From the NCBI GenBank assembly GCA_032988165.1, contig JANTQF010000134.1, forward strand, positions 1 through 64,000: DNA of 64,000 nt. Reading direction: 5' to 3'. The first letter of the stretch is position 1. Every line of letters begins with the position of its first letter. The position numbers and the translations under genes were made by a program. Below, one piece after another: positions 10,679 through 22,852 of the stretch. The notes under the pieces were generated by a model, which did no database searches, was not told the DNA's origin, and saw nothing but the letters and a program-made list of their open reading frames with translations. This stretch comes from Emmonsiellopsis sp. PD_33 (taxonomy: Eukaryota > Ascomycota > Eurotiomycetes > Onygenales > Ajellomycetaceae).

Positions 10679-11270
10679 TATTAACTATGGCGAAAGGACA
10701 GTCGGGTATGAAATGAGGTCTATATTAATGGTGGGATGCTTTTTTTTCTCCTTTTTATTTTTTTTTAATAATAATCATGGCCTGCGGATGGGATGAGTCT
10801 TGACTGGCACGCTTTTCCTTTCTTTCTTTCTTCCTCTTTTCCTAAAGTGAAAATGAACGTGTTGTTATGTACTCAGCTCTATTTCAAATCTGCAATGGAC
10901 TTTCAAAATGGCATAATCATTAATCAATGACATTTGATTTAACATATATAAAGATAAAAGAAAAATGCTGGACCATTACCATATATAGTTATATATTATA
11001 AAGGCGTATTAAGTTATATATATCTCGTTAATTCTCCTTACCCATATATCAAGATAGTATTTAACGTACGAATTAGGTTGATCATTAGTTAACCGCCTCA
11101 CTCTAGGCTCCAATTAGCGAATACGAGGTCGTAGTATATAAATGTCCCTGCAAGCCCGTTGCGAAACGTGAACTGCCTCCTAATAACGTTATTGACAACA
11201 ACAGGACCCCACTAGCTATTGTTGCTGAGATCCTCTGGTTTGAGTGCAAGACACCAAGGCTCTATCTAAC
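10679..11270. other. AT-rich spacer before the F-box gene
   Basis: 592 nt, markedly AT-rich with T runs and many TATATA stretches around 10940-11040. No gene or RNA recognised. Confidence 0.4.
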
Positions 11271-13372
11271 ATGGGTATGTCACATATAGTATCCATCTCC
11301 TCTGCTGAAAAAGAACCTCAACATTGACTTAACAAACACTAATTTCTATTTTCTGGCTTTCGTATTTTCTGACAACTAGGGCATTTTGATGTAAGCCTAT
11401 CCATCCATCTTTTTAACCACAGAGTGACTTGTTCCTCTCATATTCAAGACAATCATAAACTATATCTATGTATTTATTCAATTCTAATCTATTTGCCGGG
11501 AAACCCCTTGGGCCTTTTTACTTTTAGGTATATTGCCGACTCTGCGGGGTAAGCTTTACTATCTCCCGAGTCAGATCAAAAGACGAACCGAGATCGTCCG
11601 CGTTTGCTGGTTATGGCGTGAGCTGGGTTCAGGGACGCAGTTTTCATGAAGATGATGAGGATTGGAAGTGGGGGAGTCGCAATCGTTGCTCATCGGAAAC
11701 GGGCTGCTGCATGCTATTAAGGCCTCCATTACGGGAGATCAGCGAGGACACGCTATACGAGGATGACCCTGAAGATGGAACGCTGCCGGATGATCCGAGT
11801 TACGAATACCAAAGCGCCTCCGAGGGTGAGGTGTTAGAATACGACTCGGACGCGAGTGATAGTGGTCGATCTACTGACGAGGACAACACACCATCCGAAG
11901 AAGACGAATCAGAAACCACTGAGCCGGATTGGATTTTCAAAGTATCTGGACCGGAAGAAGAGATATATGATACTGAATTTGTGCCTTTGTCAACACGCCT
12001 GGGCCAGCCTCTGATGATCAAACGGGTTAAGGACGATGGGTCGGTGGTATCTACACACAACACCGCAGTTTACGACCTGTCTCAACGTTATGAACATATT
12101 GCTGGGCCAGGCTGTCGGAAAGGTGATTGCTATCACCCAACAAATATCTCACCGGAGGAAATGCGAGATGCCCATACAGTCCAGTGCATTTATCCCAAAG
12201 GCAAAACATGGCAACCTCGAGCTGATGACCTCGACTTTGAGCGTGAGAGTCGATATCATCTCACGGGTCTCACAACCCATATGCCGAGTTCTGGAAGTCT
12301 GTTAGAGTTTGTTCCACCTCGATTTGATGTCAACATAATTGGCGCTGAGTGCGATTTTTGGTCTCAGATGGTTAGTTTTTTTCTTCTTTCTCCTTTCTAC
12401 TGACTTTCTAGTCTTCTTTCTTTCACCTTATTCGCAGGTATCATCCACACTAATTTTTGTAAACAGACCAAAGAAGAACTCCAAGAGATTGGCCTACCTT
12501 TCCACCCTGCTTGCTTCGAGCTGTATATCCAAGCTAGCCGGCGAGTTCTTGGTATCGTTGATATCGATACCCTGGTTCACATCCGAGACAAGGCAGCTAT
12601 TGCACAAGAGGAGTTCCCCATAATGTATCACAACGATGTTCTTGCCGGGCGGGGGCAATACTGGGAGCACAATCCTGGCGACGAATACCTGGTTGCAAAT
12701 CCAATTTTTATCCCCGGTTTTAGGGACATTCTGGAATCTGCCATTTCCCACGACGAAAGTTTCAACATACACAACAGCCCCTTTAAAGCGAGGCCGCAAA
12801 AAACTCTGCAGTCCCCTTCGCGTGACCCTTTCTTGCGCCTTCCCTTTGAGATAATGATGGATATTGCTGGTTACCTCGGCCATGCTGATATCGCCAATGC
12901 CCGACTTTCATCGCGGGCGTTTGACCACATACCAATCTCATTCTGGCGCAGGCTGGTGTTGGAAGAAATGCCCTGGCTGTATGAAGCATGGTCTTCGGAT
13001 CCATCGCCCTATTACTGGACCACGGCCGTGAGCCGCGACTTGCACGAGGAAGAGAAAGCCAAGAAGGAATTCTACGAAGACCTCGAGATCCGGCGAGAAG
13101 TTATCCAGACGGACATGCCGGAAATTTATGACGAGTGGGTGGGAAATGAACCGAAATGGGAATGGCCAGAACATCCTGATAGACGGGTTAAGTTGGATAT
13201 GGGGCCTATGAAATTGCCGAGCGACAGGACGAACTGGTACAAGCTATATGGTGACATTACGAAGAACCGGAGCCAGCTGAAGGGCTTACGGAATCGTGAG
13301 AGGATCTGGGATAGTATTATGCAAATTGTTGATGTGGTTGGGGCGGCTCGCGAGGACATTTCGGCTTGGTAA
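11271..13372 (+). CDS. F-box domain protein of the fungal MGxFDVYC type
   Basis: Exons 11271-11274, 11380-11390, 11528-12370 and 12467-13372 give 587 residues. The first two exons hold only 4 and 11 nt, but together with exon 3 they produce MGHFDVYCRLCGVSFTISRV, the standard N-terminus of a large fungal F-box family, so I trust them. A very acidic stretch (about residues 85-145) follows, then a conserved middle with CRKGDCYHP and HPACFELYI. The F-box proper is near residue 410: DPFLRLPFEIMMDIAGYLGH, then DIANARLSSRAF. F-box proteins link substrates to SCF ubiquitin ligases through Skp1; this subfamily's substrates are unknown to me. Intron 1 sits inside the second codon. Confidence 0.88.
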
Positions 13373-14371
13373 GGGCTCGCCTCAGGGTTGCAATTGGAAA
13401 TGCATCGATTAGGGGACGGCCTTTGTAGATATGGGTTAGTTAGTGTAAAGCGGATTAAATTCCAATAACGTCTGATAGTTTATTTCTGTCGACTTACTGT
13501 ATGCAAAATTCCGATCGTATTCGAAAAATCCACTCCTGACGTAGTTGCATGTTGTTGGGGGGAATATCTTCCGCGATCTGACAACCCCTGATAGTAGCCC
13601 TGCCTGATGGGCATATGCAGCCAAGTCAATATGTAGAGGCCTTGAAGGTATTTGATATCGTGTACTAGTACTCCACAAAGCAGAAGAAGCTTGTAGTGCT
13701 CTAAAACGATGCATTCTGGGCCGAGGGGTAAGTTTGAGCCTTGTGGTATGTCTAGACAGGATCAGGTGTGCATTGAAATTCGACATAAATGAACTAGATA
13801 TTTCCATATCTTCTTCTAGTCTGCAGAGTGAACCTGAACAAAGCGAGGGAGTTGGCACCAAAATCTGGTTGCTATGAAGCTGGCGTGTTGTTGTTTTGCG
13901 GCTCTTTTCTTTTCTCTCGGCTTCCAGCACTCTCCTTTCTTCCTCCTTTCTTCTCTCTCCAACCTCCAACCTCCCAACATCAGGACTCCCGTTCTGAAAT
14001 CCTGAGAGCTGCCTGGTCTCAACTGAACAAGCAGCAGCAGACAGCCGGTAAGTCGCCTTTTCATGCACTTCCCGGGAATTCGCGCGTTTGTTATCCTCCC
14101 CTTTGGCGGTTCATCTTATGCAGCTGCCCATCCTTTTCCCCCAACGCACACAACGTTCAAGCATCATTCCCTGCGAGAATCAAACCTGGCCAACTCTAAA
14201 GATTTATCTGTTTCACAGTCACGTTATCGTAAGCGTCTTCCTCCTGTCCACACCGGGTTTATCACATCATCCTGGCCTGGCTGCGTACAGCATATGTTGT
14301 CGGATCTCACCCTGGGAATATATACTGATACACTTCGATAGAGGCCTCCGATCTGCACGCGTCAAGCAATC
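13373..14371. promoter_or_regulatory. Upstream region of the zinc-knuckle gene
   Basis: 999 nt between the F-box stop and the next ATG. It becomes CT-rich from about 13900. A 210-codon ORF on the opposite strand covers part of it but reads through low-complexity sequence and was not accepted. Confidence 0.4.
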
Positions 14372-16680
14372 ATGGCAGACTGGAACGCAGGAGCCGCTGC
14401 TGGTAAGTAAAATCGAAATACCCAGACAATCCTTTTACCGGCTGCTGTTTAGCCTGTCCTACCAGACAGGTTATTGCAACCACAACACAGTATTTTTTTT
14501 CTCCAGCTGCCGGGCGAACTAGACGGGAAAACGGAAGGAGTTGAGTGCTAAGAAGTATGGTCATATTTAGATTCCCAGTGGAACGACGGCGGTGACAACG
14601 GTGGGCAGTGGAATGACACAGGAGACCAAGCCGGCGGATTTGGCGATGGAGGATTTGGCGATGGCGGTGATGCCAATATAGCTGGAGGAAACGATGATGC
14701 CTGTCGCAAGTAAGTAAAACGTAGCTCCACTACTAGGTCATTGCTAACAATATCCCTGATAGCTGTGGTCAATCTGGCCATTTCGCTCGTGAATGCACCG
14801 AGCCTCGCAAGGCCTTTGGGGCTTGCTTCAACTGTGGTGAAGAGGGGTAAGATATCTCTTGGATGGCAAGACAGTTTGTGCCCTTTAACTGACCCTGGCA
14901 TGTATTATGTAGCCACTCCAAGGCAGAGTGCACCAACCCTCGCGTTTTCAGTGGTACTTGCCGTATCTGCGAGAAAGAAGGCCACCCGGCCTCTGAGTGT
15001 CCCGACAAACCACCCGATGTCTGCAAGAATTGCAAACAGGAAGGTCAGTTATTTGTTCCAGTATTTTGAAGAAGCAAGACACTAATCACCTTACAATAAC
15101 ATAGGGCATAGAACTATGGAATGCACCGAGAATCGCAAGTTTGATCAGCACCATGTTCCCGACAAGCTTCCTGAAGAGGCCTGGGCTGTTCTAAAGAAAG
15201 CTAGCGACGAGAAGGACCTCGAAGATTTCCGTGATGTAGAATTTGCATGCGCTCCCACATTCTAGTTCGAGAGACTGATTTTCGTGTCTATAGGGTATCA
15301 AAATGTATTCCAAGGCCGTGCCAATGGCCACCTTCGCCGATATCGAGAAGAAGCTCCGCGAGGAGAATTTCAAGGTTTATCTCATTGGTCTCGTAAGTAT
15401 TGTCCCTTTTTCGCATCGAATCTCGCAAAGGAAGCAAGATAATGATACTTGTCATATAGGAGAAAGAGATTACCGACTGTCACACCTTGATAAACCTCCA
15501 AGGCAAACTGAACTGCAAGTACGTCATCGGGTACTACTTCAGCGACAAGCCCCAGCGCGCCAACCTCAAAGAGCGCTGGCCTGAGTCCCCCGAAGAAAAC
15601 CTGAAGCGTCTTGAAGATGCTGGCATCCCCCTTGACCGTGGGATCCCGAAATGTTCCAACTGTGGTGGTAAGTCACCATCCCTCCACCCGGTTTGTCCGT
15701 CAGGTTCTAGACTAAATTATCGTTGAAAAGAAATGGGCCATACCGCACGTGGGTGCAAAGAGGAGCGTTCCGTCATCGAGAAAGTTGAGGTCAAGTGCGT
15801 GAATTGCGATGGTGTAGGACACCGTGCTCGTGATTGCAAAGAGAAGCGTGTCGACCGGTTTGCCTGTCGTAACTGCGGGTAAGATCCATGAGGGCCCCAG
15901 AATTGCCCCAGCATGTTAATAACGGTTTGTAGTCAATCTGGTCATCGTTCATCGGACTGCACTGAGCCGCGTTCAGCTGAGGGTGTGGAATGCAAACGAT
16001 GCAACGAAGGTAAGGCGTTCACAGTACAATACTCATAATTGAATTTCGGGACTAGACTGACATTTGACGGATATCTAGTCGGTCATTTCGCAAAGGACTG
16101 CCCTCAAGGTGGTGGACCAAGAACTTGCCGCAACTGCGGGTCAGTATACAGCTCCAGTTACCTATTCAAAAAAGGCACTCGACTGATTAAGTACTTTCTA
16201 TAGAGCCGAGGACCATATGGCAAAGGAGTGTGACAAGCCACGCAACCCCGAGACTGTCACTTGTCGCAATTGCGACGAAGGTAAGCAAATACCCGGGACG
16301 GTGTTTTTATGGTATCCGAGAGAAAAAATGGCGTTTGCTAAAAGATTTTCTTGTATCAGTGGGTCACTTCAGCCGCGACTGCACCAAGAAGAAGGATTGG
16401 TCCAAAGTTCAATGCAGCAACTGCAAGGAAAGTAAGTTAACCCTTTTCATAAAGTATCACTCGCCTACCAAGGCAGCAATGGACTGATCTGGTACACTTC
16501 ATGGCAGTGGGCCACACCTACCGACGCTGCACCAAGCCTGTTGAAGGAGACGAGAACGCCGATGGTGGTTTCGAAAATGTAGGCGGCTTTGACAACAACC
16601 CGGGTGATGCTGCTACTGCGGCAGCTGCCAATACGGACTGGATGAGCGGCGGCCAGGCCGCTGCTGTCTCGAGCTGGTAA
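14372..16680 (+). CDS. CnjB-like protein with eleven CCHC zinc knuckles
   Basis: Thirteen exons join in phase to 476 residues: 14372-14402, 14571-14709, 14763-14846, 14913-15043, 15105-15235, 15294-15392, 15460-15667, 15731-15878, 15933-16009, 16079-16139, 16204-16280, 16360-16431 and 16508-16680. A Gly/Asp/Trp-rich N-terminus is followed by four C-x2-C-x4-H-x4-C knuckles (CRNCGQSGHFAREC first), a non-knuckle insert of about 140 residues with a DKLPEEAWAVLKKA helix, seven further knuckles, and a G/A/W-rich tail. Such knuckles bind single-stranded nucleic acid; the family is called zinc-knuckle transcription factor or CnjB in Aspergillus annotation. An RNA-binding role is the safest inference. 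Nine of the twelve introns cut a knuckle between its second Cys and the His or one codon earlier. Confidence 0.93.
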
Positions 16681-19165
16681 ATATCGGACTACACAGTAGT
16701 TCGTTGGTAAGTTGTTTGTCGACGGAGACCTGAGGAGGATGTTGGTGGACTTTGGCTTCTGGCGGATATCTCGTTTCGGCGGTTGTTGATCTCGGGCTGT
16801 GATTCGTCGGGGGTTCCTGTCAGAACCATGGATCGGATCCGATTTGCTTTGTTTTTGTTGGCGGAAGGTGCAATCAGATGTTTGGACGGGGGAGAATAGT
16901 ATGCATTTCAAAAAGGGGTATGAAAGGAAAAAGTTAGGAAGCAATCAAATTGTTCAGGTAGGGAGATGAATTATTCCACTTTTCACCGGGGCGATAGGTA
17001 GTAGGTAATCAGTTGATAGGAAGTATTAATGAAGGGTCCCAACCCCAAGACTTCTATCCAAAATCCAGCAATCGCGGTGACGAGAAGTAAGCAGGGGGGT
17101 ACTATGGATAGTTTCTCCCTGAGAGAAGGAAAGCCCCCAATATGAGAAGCCGCGTTTCACCGGCGGCAAACCTACCGTGGACCACAACTCGACAAAACAA
17201 AGGGCTCACCCTCTGCCTTGTGAATTTCGGTTCCTGAACCGCACTGTGGCCTTCTCTGCTGCTCGAACTGTTGGTGAGCACATGAGTTGTTAGGGACGTT
17301 GGGATGACGTTAAGCAAGTTAACTGTGATTGGCTGGTGGCGTCCCGAATCTCGGGTCGGCATTGGAATTGCTTTTCGGTCCCTATGAACAAGCCGCCCGT
17401 CCCGTAAAGGGGCCGAAGACAGGAGAGTGAGAGACAGGAAAGCTTTTATATAATAACGTGAAGAAAATACGAAGTCGCGGAATTATTGTATACATTTGTC
17501 TATCTACGGACTATGACGACAGGCGACGTTTTCTACTGGTTTTTTTTTCTAGAAGCCGGAATTTCTTGGCGCTTGGCGTGGCTTTGGGAACTAGTTAGGG
17601 CGTCGGGTTACCGAATTAGGAAATCCCGATGTATCCAGGATATATCTACTCCGTCGTGTGTCGTAGATTTCTACTCACGCCCTGTCTGGCCGCGCCTTGT
17701 GGCTACTATGGGATAATACACGCGAAACTGAGAATCTACTTCGCCTTCTAACTGTTAAATGCAATATATTCCGCCGCCCAGATCGAATGAGACACCTGAA
17801 TTTTGTGCGGCTGAAGGACAATGATGTCACTCTATTTCCTCACTGTAACCCGAATAATAATACGGAACAGGGAGGGGCCCTTTATGAGCAACAACGGGGT
17901 GGCTGCGCTAAGCTGAATCCTACCCTGGCAAGCAGTTTGTTTTCTGGCGTGGTGGACGTCATATATGTCCTGTGGGTGAAGATAGGACCTTGGAGTGCGC
18001 ACAAAATAACGGGGTATCATTTGGCGGTTTCCTGGAAGGGATTTTGACTGGTGATTCCCCTCGAAGCGGCTCGGGATCAATTCCCTGTCTTCAACTGAGC
18101 CGCTGAAACTCGGAGTTATGATTGCTTTGTGGAAGTTGGTGGTTTGAAATCTGGAGGATCTGCGTTGAACCTGCATCTGCTGCACGAACAATGGCATCTG
18201 CATTCTTTATTCTTGCCAGCGTTGAATATCTTCTCGGAGATCCACTGCCAGTTGCACTCCACTTGAAGCGCGTCAATCTGTGAAGCAAGCAAGATCTGTA
18301 ATTTTTTTCGGAGGTCGTCGTTCGCCAAGCACAAAACATTCCTCGGCTTGTCCAAAACGGGGAATCCACACATGGAATCGTCCTCTGGCGCAGAAACCAA
18401 CGTCAACCAGCGTCAACCAGCGTCAACCAAGCATGAGGAGTGTCCACAAAAGAGAATTCCTTAGCGGTCGACTAATTGCCTTGGAGCCACTTTTGCCGGG
18501 GCCGCCGGGGTACATTTTACTGGGGACTCCACGGGGTTCGAGAAAATACTGCCGAACTGCGCGCGGATGAACCGCAGACGTCCAACAAAACTGATCAGAA
18601 TGGACAGGCTATGAGCAATTCCTCAGCGGGGGCAAAATCTCCCACGGCCCTTTGTGTTTCTCATCCCCACACAGACCGAACAAGTGCGTGTGTTTGGAGG
18701 GGTACAGGAACAGCATCTCCCCGCCATCCAAGCAACCACAGGCCTGGAGGAAGCTATCCCGAACGAATGTGGGGATCTAGATGGCAATAGCAATCTAACA
18801 AACCGGGATGCGGCGCACTAAAAAGTCGAAAAGCCGGCCAGAGAGCAACAGAGCTCTCAGCATTGGCTCGCGTGTTCTGGCCTGTGCGAGGGTGGTGGGC
18901 TGATGTGCCGATGCATGCTGCTGAGCAAGAGAGCTTTTTGACAGCGCCGATGACTGACAAAAATGGCATAAAACCCTCCACACCCCCGATTTTCCGCTCC
19001 CCATTTTTCTAGTTGCTTTCTCATTCCTCATTGCCCGGTTCCTACTGCTGGAGCATCGTTTGGTTCATGTTCCCTGTTTTGCCCGTGGCTGTACCCTTCC
19101 CCGAAAGACATTGATTGTCGTGATTGTCGTGATTGTCGCGGGTATCAAGTGAGCTTATCCTCATT
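16681..19165. other. Long spacer with no accepted gene
   Basis: About 2.5 kb. Several opposite-strand ORFs of 80-160 codons occur, but none shows family motifs, splicing support or a good start. Near 18398-18430 a 10-bp unit (GCGTCAACCA) is repeated three times. The right part is presumably the promoter of the sugar transporter. Confidence 0.4.
18398..18430 (+). repeat. Short tandem repeat, 10-bp unit, three copies
   Basis: GCGTCAACCA is repeated head to tail about three times in noncoding sequence. Probably replication slippage. Confidence 0.7.
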
Positions 19166-21181
19166 ATGGGGCGGTATTTTGGCCTGCGAGGCACGCGCCT
19201 CAATGTCGCAATTGGCGTGATTGCGGGTCTGGACTTTTTGTATGTTGGATACTCTATACTCGAGGTGCCAGTGAGGAGAAAACTAACAGCAATTTCTGCA
19301 GGCTTTTCGGTTATGACCAGTACGAGACCCTACATGGCACAGAGACTGCTCTGCCCGCTCGGATATATTGAAAACATGGTTTAACTGGTGATAATAGAGG
19401 TGTTATGGGAGGTCTTTTGACCCTACCCTCTTTCGCAAAAACGTTCCCCGAAATCGATCTTACGGAAGAAACAAGGGAGACGCTTTCTCAGGCTGAAGCA
19501 AACCACCGATCTACTATTCAAGGTATGAATATGTCCAGAATTCCGGCGCCTATTTTTATCGTCGGAATGTAATCCGCAATTATCTCTATCTGACTTTTGT
19601 TCAGGCATTTCGGTTGCTTCATACAATGTAGGCTGTTTCTTGGGTGCTGTCTCCTGTATTTGGATTGGGGACATGCTCGGACGCCGCAAGACCATCTTCC
19701 TCGGATCGGCTATCATGGTGGTCGGTGCTGCTCTCCAATGCTCCGCATTCTCCCTTGCCCATTTCGTCGTGGGCCGTATCATCACAGGTATCGGCAACGG
19801 CTTAAATACATCCACTGTTCCAACCTGGCAATCAGAATGTTCCAAATCGCATCGCCGCGGCCAATTGGTTATGATTGAAGGCGCTCTGATCACCGGTGGT
19901 ATCTGTATAAGCTACTGGCTGGACTTTGGCTTCTCCTACCTTGAGCCAAGCTCCATCTCCTGGCGGTTCCCTATTGCCTTCCAGATTGTCTTCGCCCTGA
20001 TTATCCTAGCTACTGTTATGTTCCTACCCGAATCGCCCCGGTGGCTCATCTTGAGGGGCAAGGAAGACGAAGCACTTAATGTCCTGGGGGCTCTTAGCGA
20101 TTTGCCGAACGATGACCCCTATATCAACACCGAGTTCGTCGCTATCAAGGACACTGTTCTTGAAACGCAGGGGGCCGGCTTTGCTGATCTCTTTACTATG
20201 GATGAGGACCGCCACTTCCATCGGGTTGTTTTGGCCTATGTCAACCAGATGTTCCAACAGATATCCGGTATCAATCTTATCACGTATTACGCCGCCGTGA
20301 TTTATGAAAACAGCATTGGTCTCAGCGGTTTCTTGTCTCGAATCCTCGCTGCCTGCAACGGCACTGAGTATTTCCTTGCGTCTTGGATCGCAGTCTTTGT
20401 TGTGGAAAAAGTTGGCCGCCGTCCGCTCATGCTTTTTGGCGCTGTTGGCATGTCCTTGTCCATGGTTGTTTTGGCCATCGCAACCAGTTTCGAGGGTCAG
20501 TCCAAACCGGGTATTGTGGCAGCAGTATTCCTTTTTGTCTTCAACAGTTTCTTTGCCGTTGGCTGGCTGGGTATGACATGGCTGTATCCTGCAGAGATTG
20601 TAAGTCATGATCAACACTCCCCCTTTTCCTTTTATTCCCCGCCGGTGGAGTTCATACTAATAAATACATTTAGGTGCCTCTCCGTATCCGAGCACCGGCG
20701 AACGCGCTCGCAACCTCCGGCAACTGGGCATTCAACTTTATGGTCGTCATGGTCACGCCTGTCGCTTTCACCTCGATCCAGTACAAGACCTACATTATAT
20801 TCGCTGTCATGTGAGTTGCTACTTCCAGCCCTTCCTCCACCCCAGCAAATAGTCATGCAAGCTAACCCTCATCACAGCAACGCCTTCATTGTCCCCGTCG
20901 TCTACTTCTTCTATCCCGAAACTGCCTACCGCTCCCTTGAAGAGATGGACACCATTTTCCACAACACCACCTCGATCTTCGATGTTGTTAGAGTGGCAAA
21001 GGAAACTCCTCGTCGCTACGGAAAGAACGGTGAAGTGTTGATCAACTATGATGAGACGGAAGAGCATCGCCGCAGGGTCAGCGCAGTTGGCGCTGATAAA
21101 TACGCGACCGAGAACAAGCACCATGCCAACCCTGATTATCAGGCGGAGAATGGCACTTCGACCAGCCAGAATTCTCAATAG
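19166..21181 (+). CDS. MFS sugar transporter (hexose/pentose/disaccharide permease type)
   Basis: Exons 19166-19239, 19302-19319, 19398-19522, 19605-20599, 20674-20810 and 20878-21181 give 550 residues. The sequence carries the full sugar-porter signature set: GLDFLLFGYDQGVMGGLLTL in helix 1, GDMLGRRKT, GRIITGIGNGLNTSTVP, PESPRWLILRGK, QQISGINLITYYA in helix 7 and the C-terminal PETAYRSLEEMD. Twelve hydrophobic segments are expected, with cytosolic ends. PETAYRSLEEMD rather than PETKGRSLEE resembles fungal lactose, cellobiose and xylose transporter branches, so the substrate is not decided. Exon 2 is only 18 nt, yet it supplies LFGYD and must be real. The plasma membrane is the expected location. 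Confidence 0.93.
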
Positions 21182-22852
21182 GTGTGAACCGGTTATAATT
21201 ATTCACGGGTGACGTCGGTTGTCTCTGATTAGATCGTAATCTTTTCATTTCATCTAGAAGATTGAAAGAATGTTGGTGAAAGCAGAGAGCATGCTGGTTG
21301 TGCGGTTAAGCGATAGAATTCTGCTTTGGGGAAGAAAAGGAACTACACAAAATTGATACCCCCGCTGTTATTCCCAGGGCCTTTCCCCCATGCATTTAAA
21401 TATATACTTTATTCCTTACTGTTTCTATTATTGGAGGGGTAACTAGAGGTGTAAGGTTGCATTCTTTCCGACATTAATGGGGCCTTGACTATTCGGCTGG
21501 CTTGTTCATATTGCCGTTCTCCTTCGATCTTATATGTATATACTGCGGGACCAACGCGGGGAGATTTCCCCTTTCAAACCAAAGCAAAAGTATTATATTA
21601 TTCTCTCTTGTCATTATTGTGAGGGGTTGTTCCCATATTTTTAATATTTAGCCATATACCCTTGAGCAATGAGGGGTATGAAATCAATATTCAGTCCCGA
21701 TCAGATAAGATCCACCAACACCATCGATCGCCCGTCCCCAACAAACAGAAACCTGCACCCGTTGGGCGAAAAGACAAAAACAAACCACTTACTCACCCCT
21801 GTTAGGTTTGAACATAAACTTTCGGCGGAGGACCCAACCTGTTCTCGAGTTTCCCGCCACGAACAGAGTTTGAGCCGGGCATGCGGGCGAAGAAACTGGT
21901 GACTCTTCCTCCCACACCGAGCGAGACCAAATGGGAAAAGAAAAAGAAAAGAGCTGAAGGTATATAAACCTATCATTCCCTTCTCCGTTCCAGTCAGCCC
22001 TTCTTCCTTTTGCATTGCGCCATACATCAGCGGAGAGACCAAGGGTATTTATCTATCTCCCAACCGCCCACCAGGAACCCAACCCGAGCACCTGGCCATC
22101 CTTGAACCCTCCGGCCCATCTAAATCGCTAGGCGAGAACGTGCAGCTTCCGAGTCGACCGACGGCTTTTTATTCCCCTCTGTACAGTGCCAGGTACGTGT
22201 CTAGATAAATAGAGCTAGGAGAAAGATATCCATGTTCCATTTTTGAATCCTTCTATTCATATTTCTCATGGCGCGCGCAGGCTGTATCATCTCGTTATGC
22301 CCCTGCACCCTGCCCTTGGGCTAGAATCTCTACTCGCACCCCGCCCCGAATACACAATACAATACTTCTCCAAATCTCTATCTCATAAGGAGCGTTGATT
22401 TAAAGTTTGCTGGACTACCGATCCCTGACTGACTCATCGCAAAAAGCTTTTGGCCATTATTTATTACTCTTATCTCGCCCATTTTTCGTCTTGCCCGAGG
22501 CACGAGGATCTTCCGGATCGATCGTTAGCTATTTATATTCTCAACATTTTCAAGAATAGCACCGCTAAAACTGTCCTCTGCTCTGTTTACTTGCGAGAGC
22601 GGAGTTGATATTTAACAATATTTCGCCAGTTTCCTCCACTCTACTCTCCCGCTCTTTTTTGGTCCTACATTTGCTACCCAAGGACCAAACCGCCTCTGAG
22701 CCCTACCAAGGCCGTTGCAATTCATTGCCCACGGGGATTTTTTGGAATTAGATTGGACGGACAGGGTTTTGGAAATATCTCTACGCGCAACATAGTGGCT
22801 AACGGAGAATACTACTCTCCGGGCCTCCGGGGATTCATCTCATTTCAATACA
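21182..22852. promoter_or_regulatory. Upstream region of the Dal5-type permease
   Basis: 1.67 kb between transporter genes. The left part is AT-rich 3' sequence; from about 22000 onward it is pyrimidine-rich, as in a long fungal leader. No ORF accepted. Confidence 0.4.

Noticed and set aside
13436..14068. 210-codon minus-strand ORF opposite the zinc-knuckle gene leader
   Set aside because: Its sequence is the mirror of a CT-rich promoter (RRKEEER-type low complexity) and has no recognisable domain.
18091..18406. Minus-strand ORFs of about 95 codons in the 16.7-19.2 kb spacer
   Set aside because: Two overlapping frames, no motif, no good initiation context, and no phase-compatible exons found nearby.
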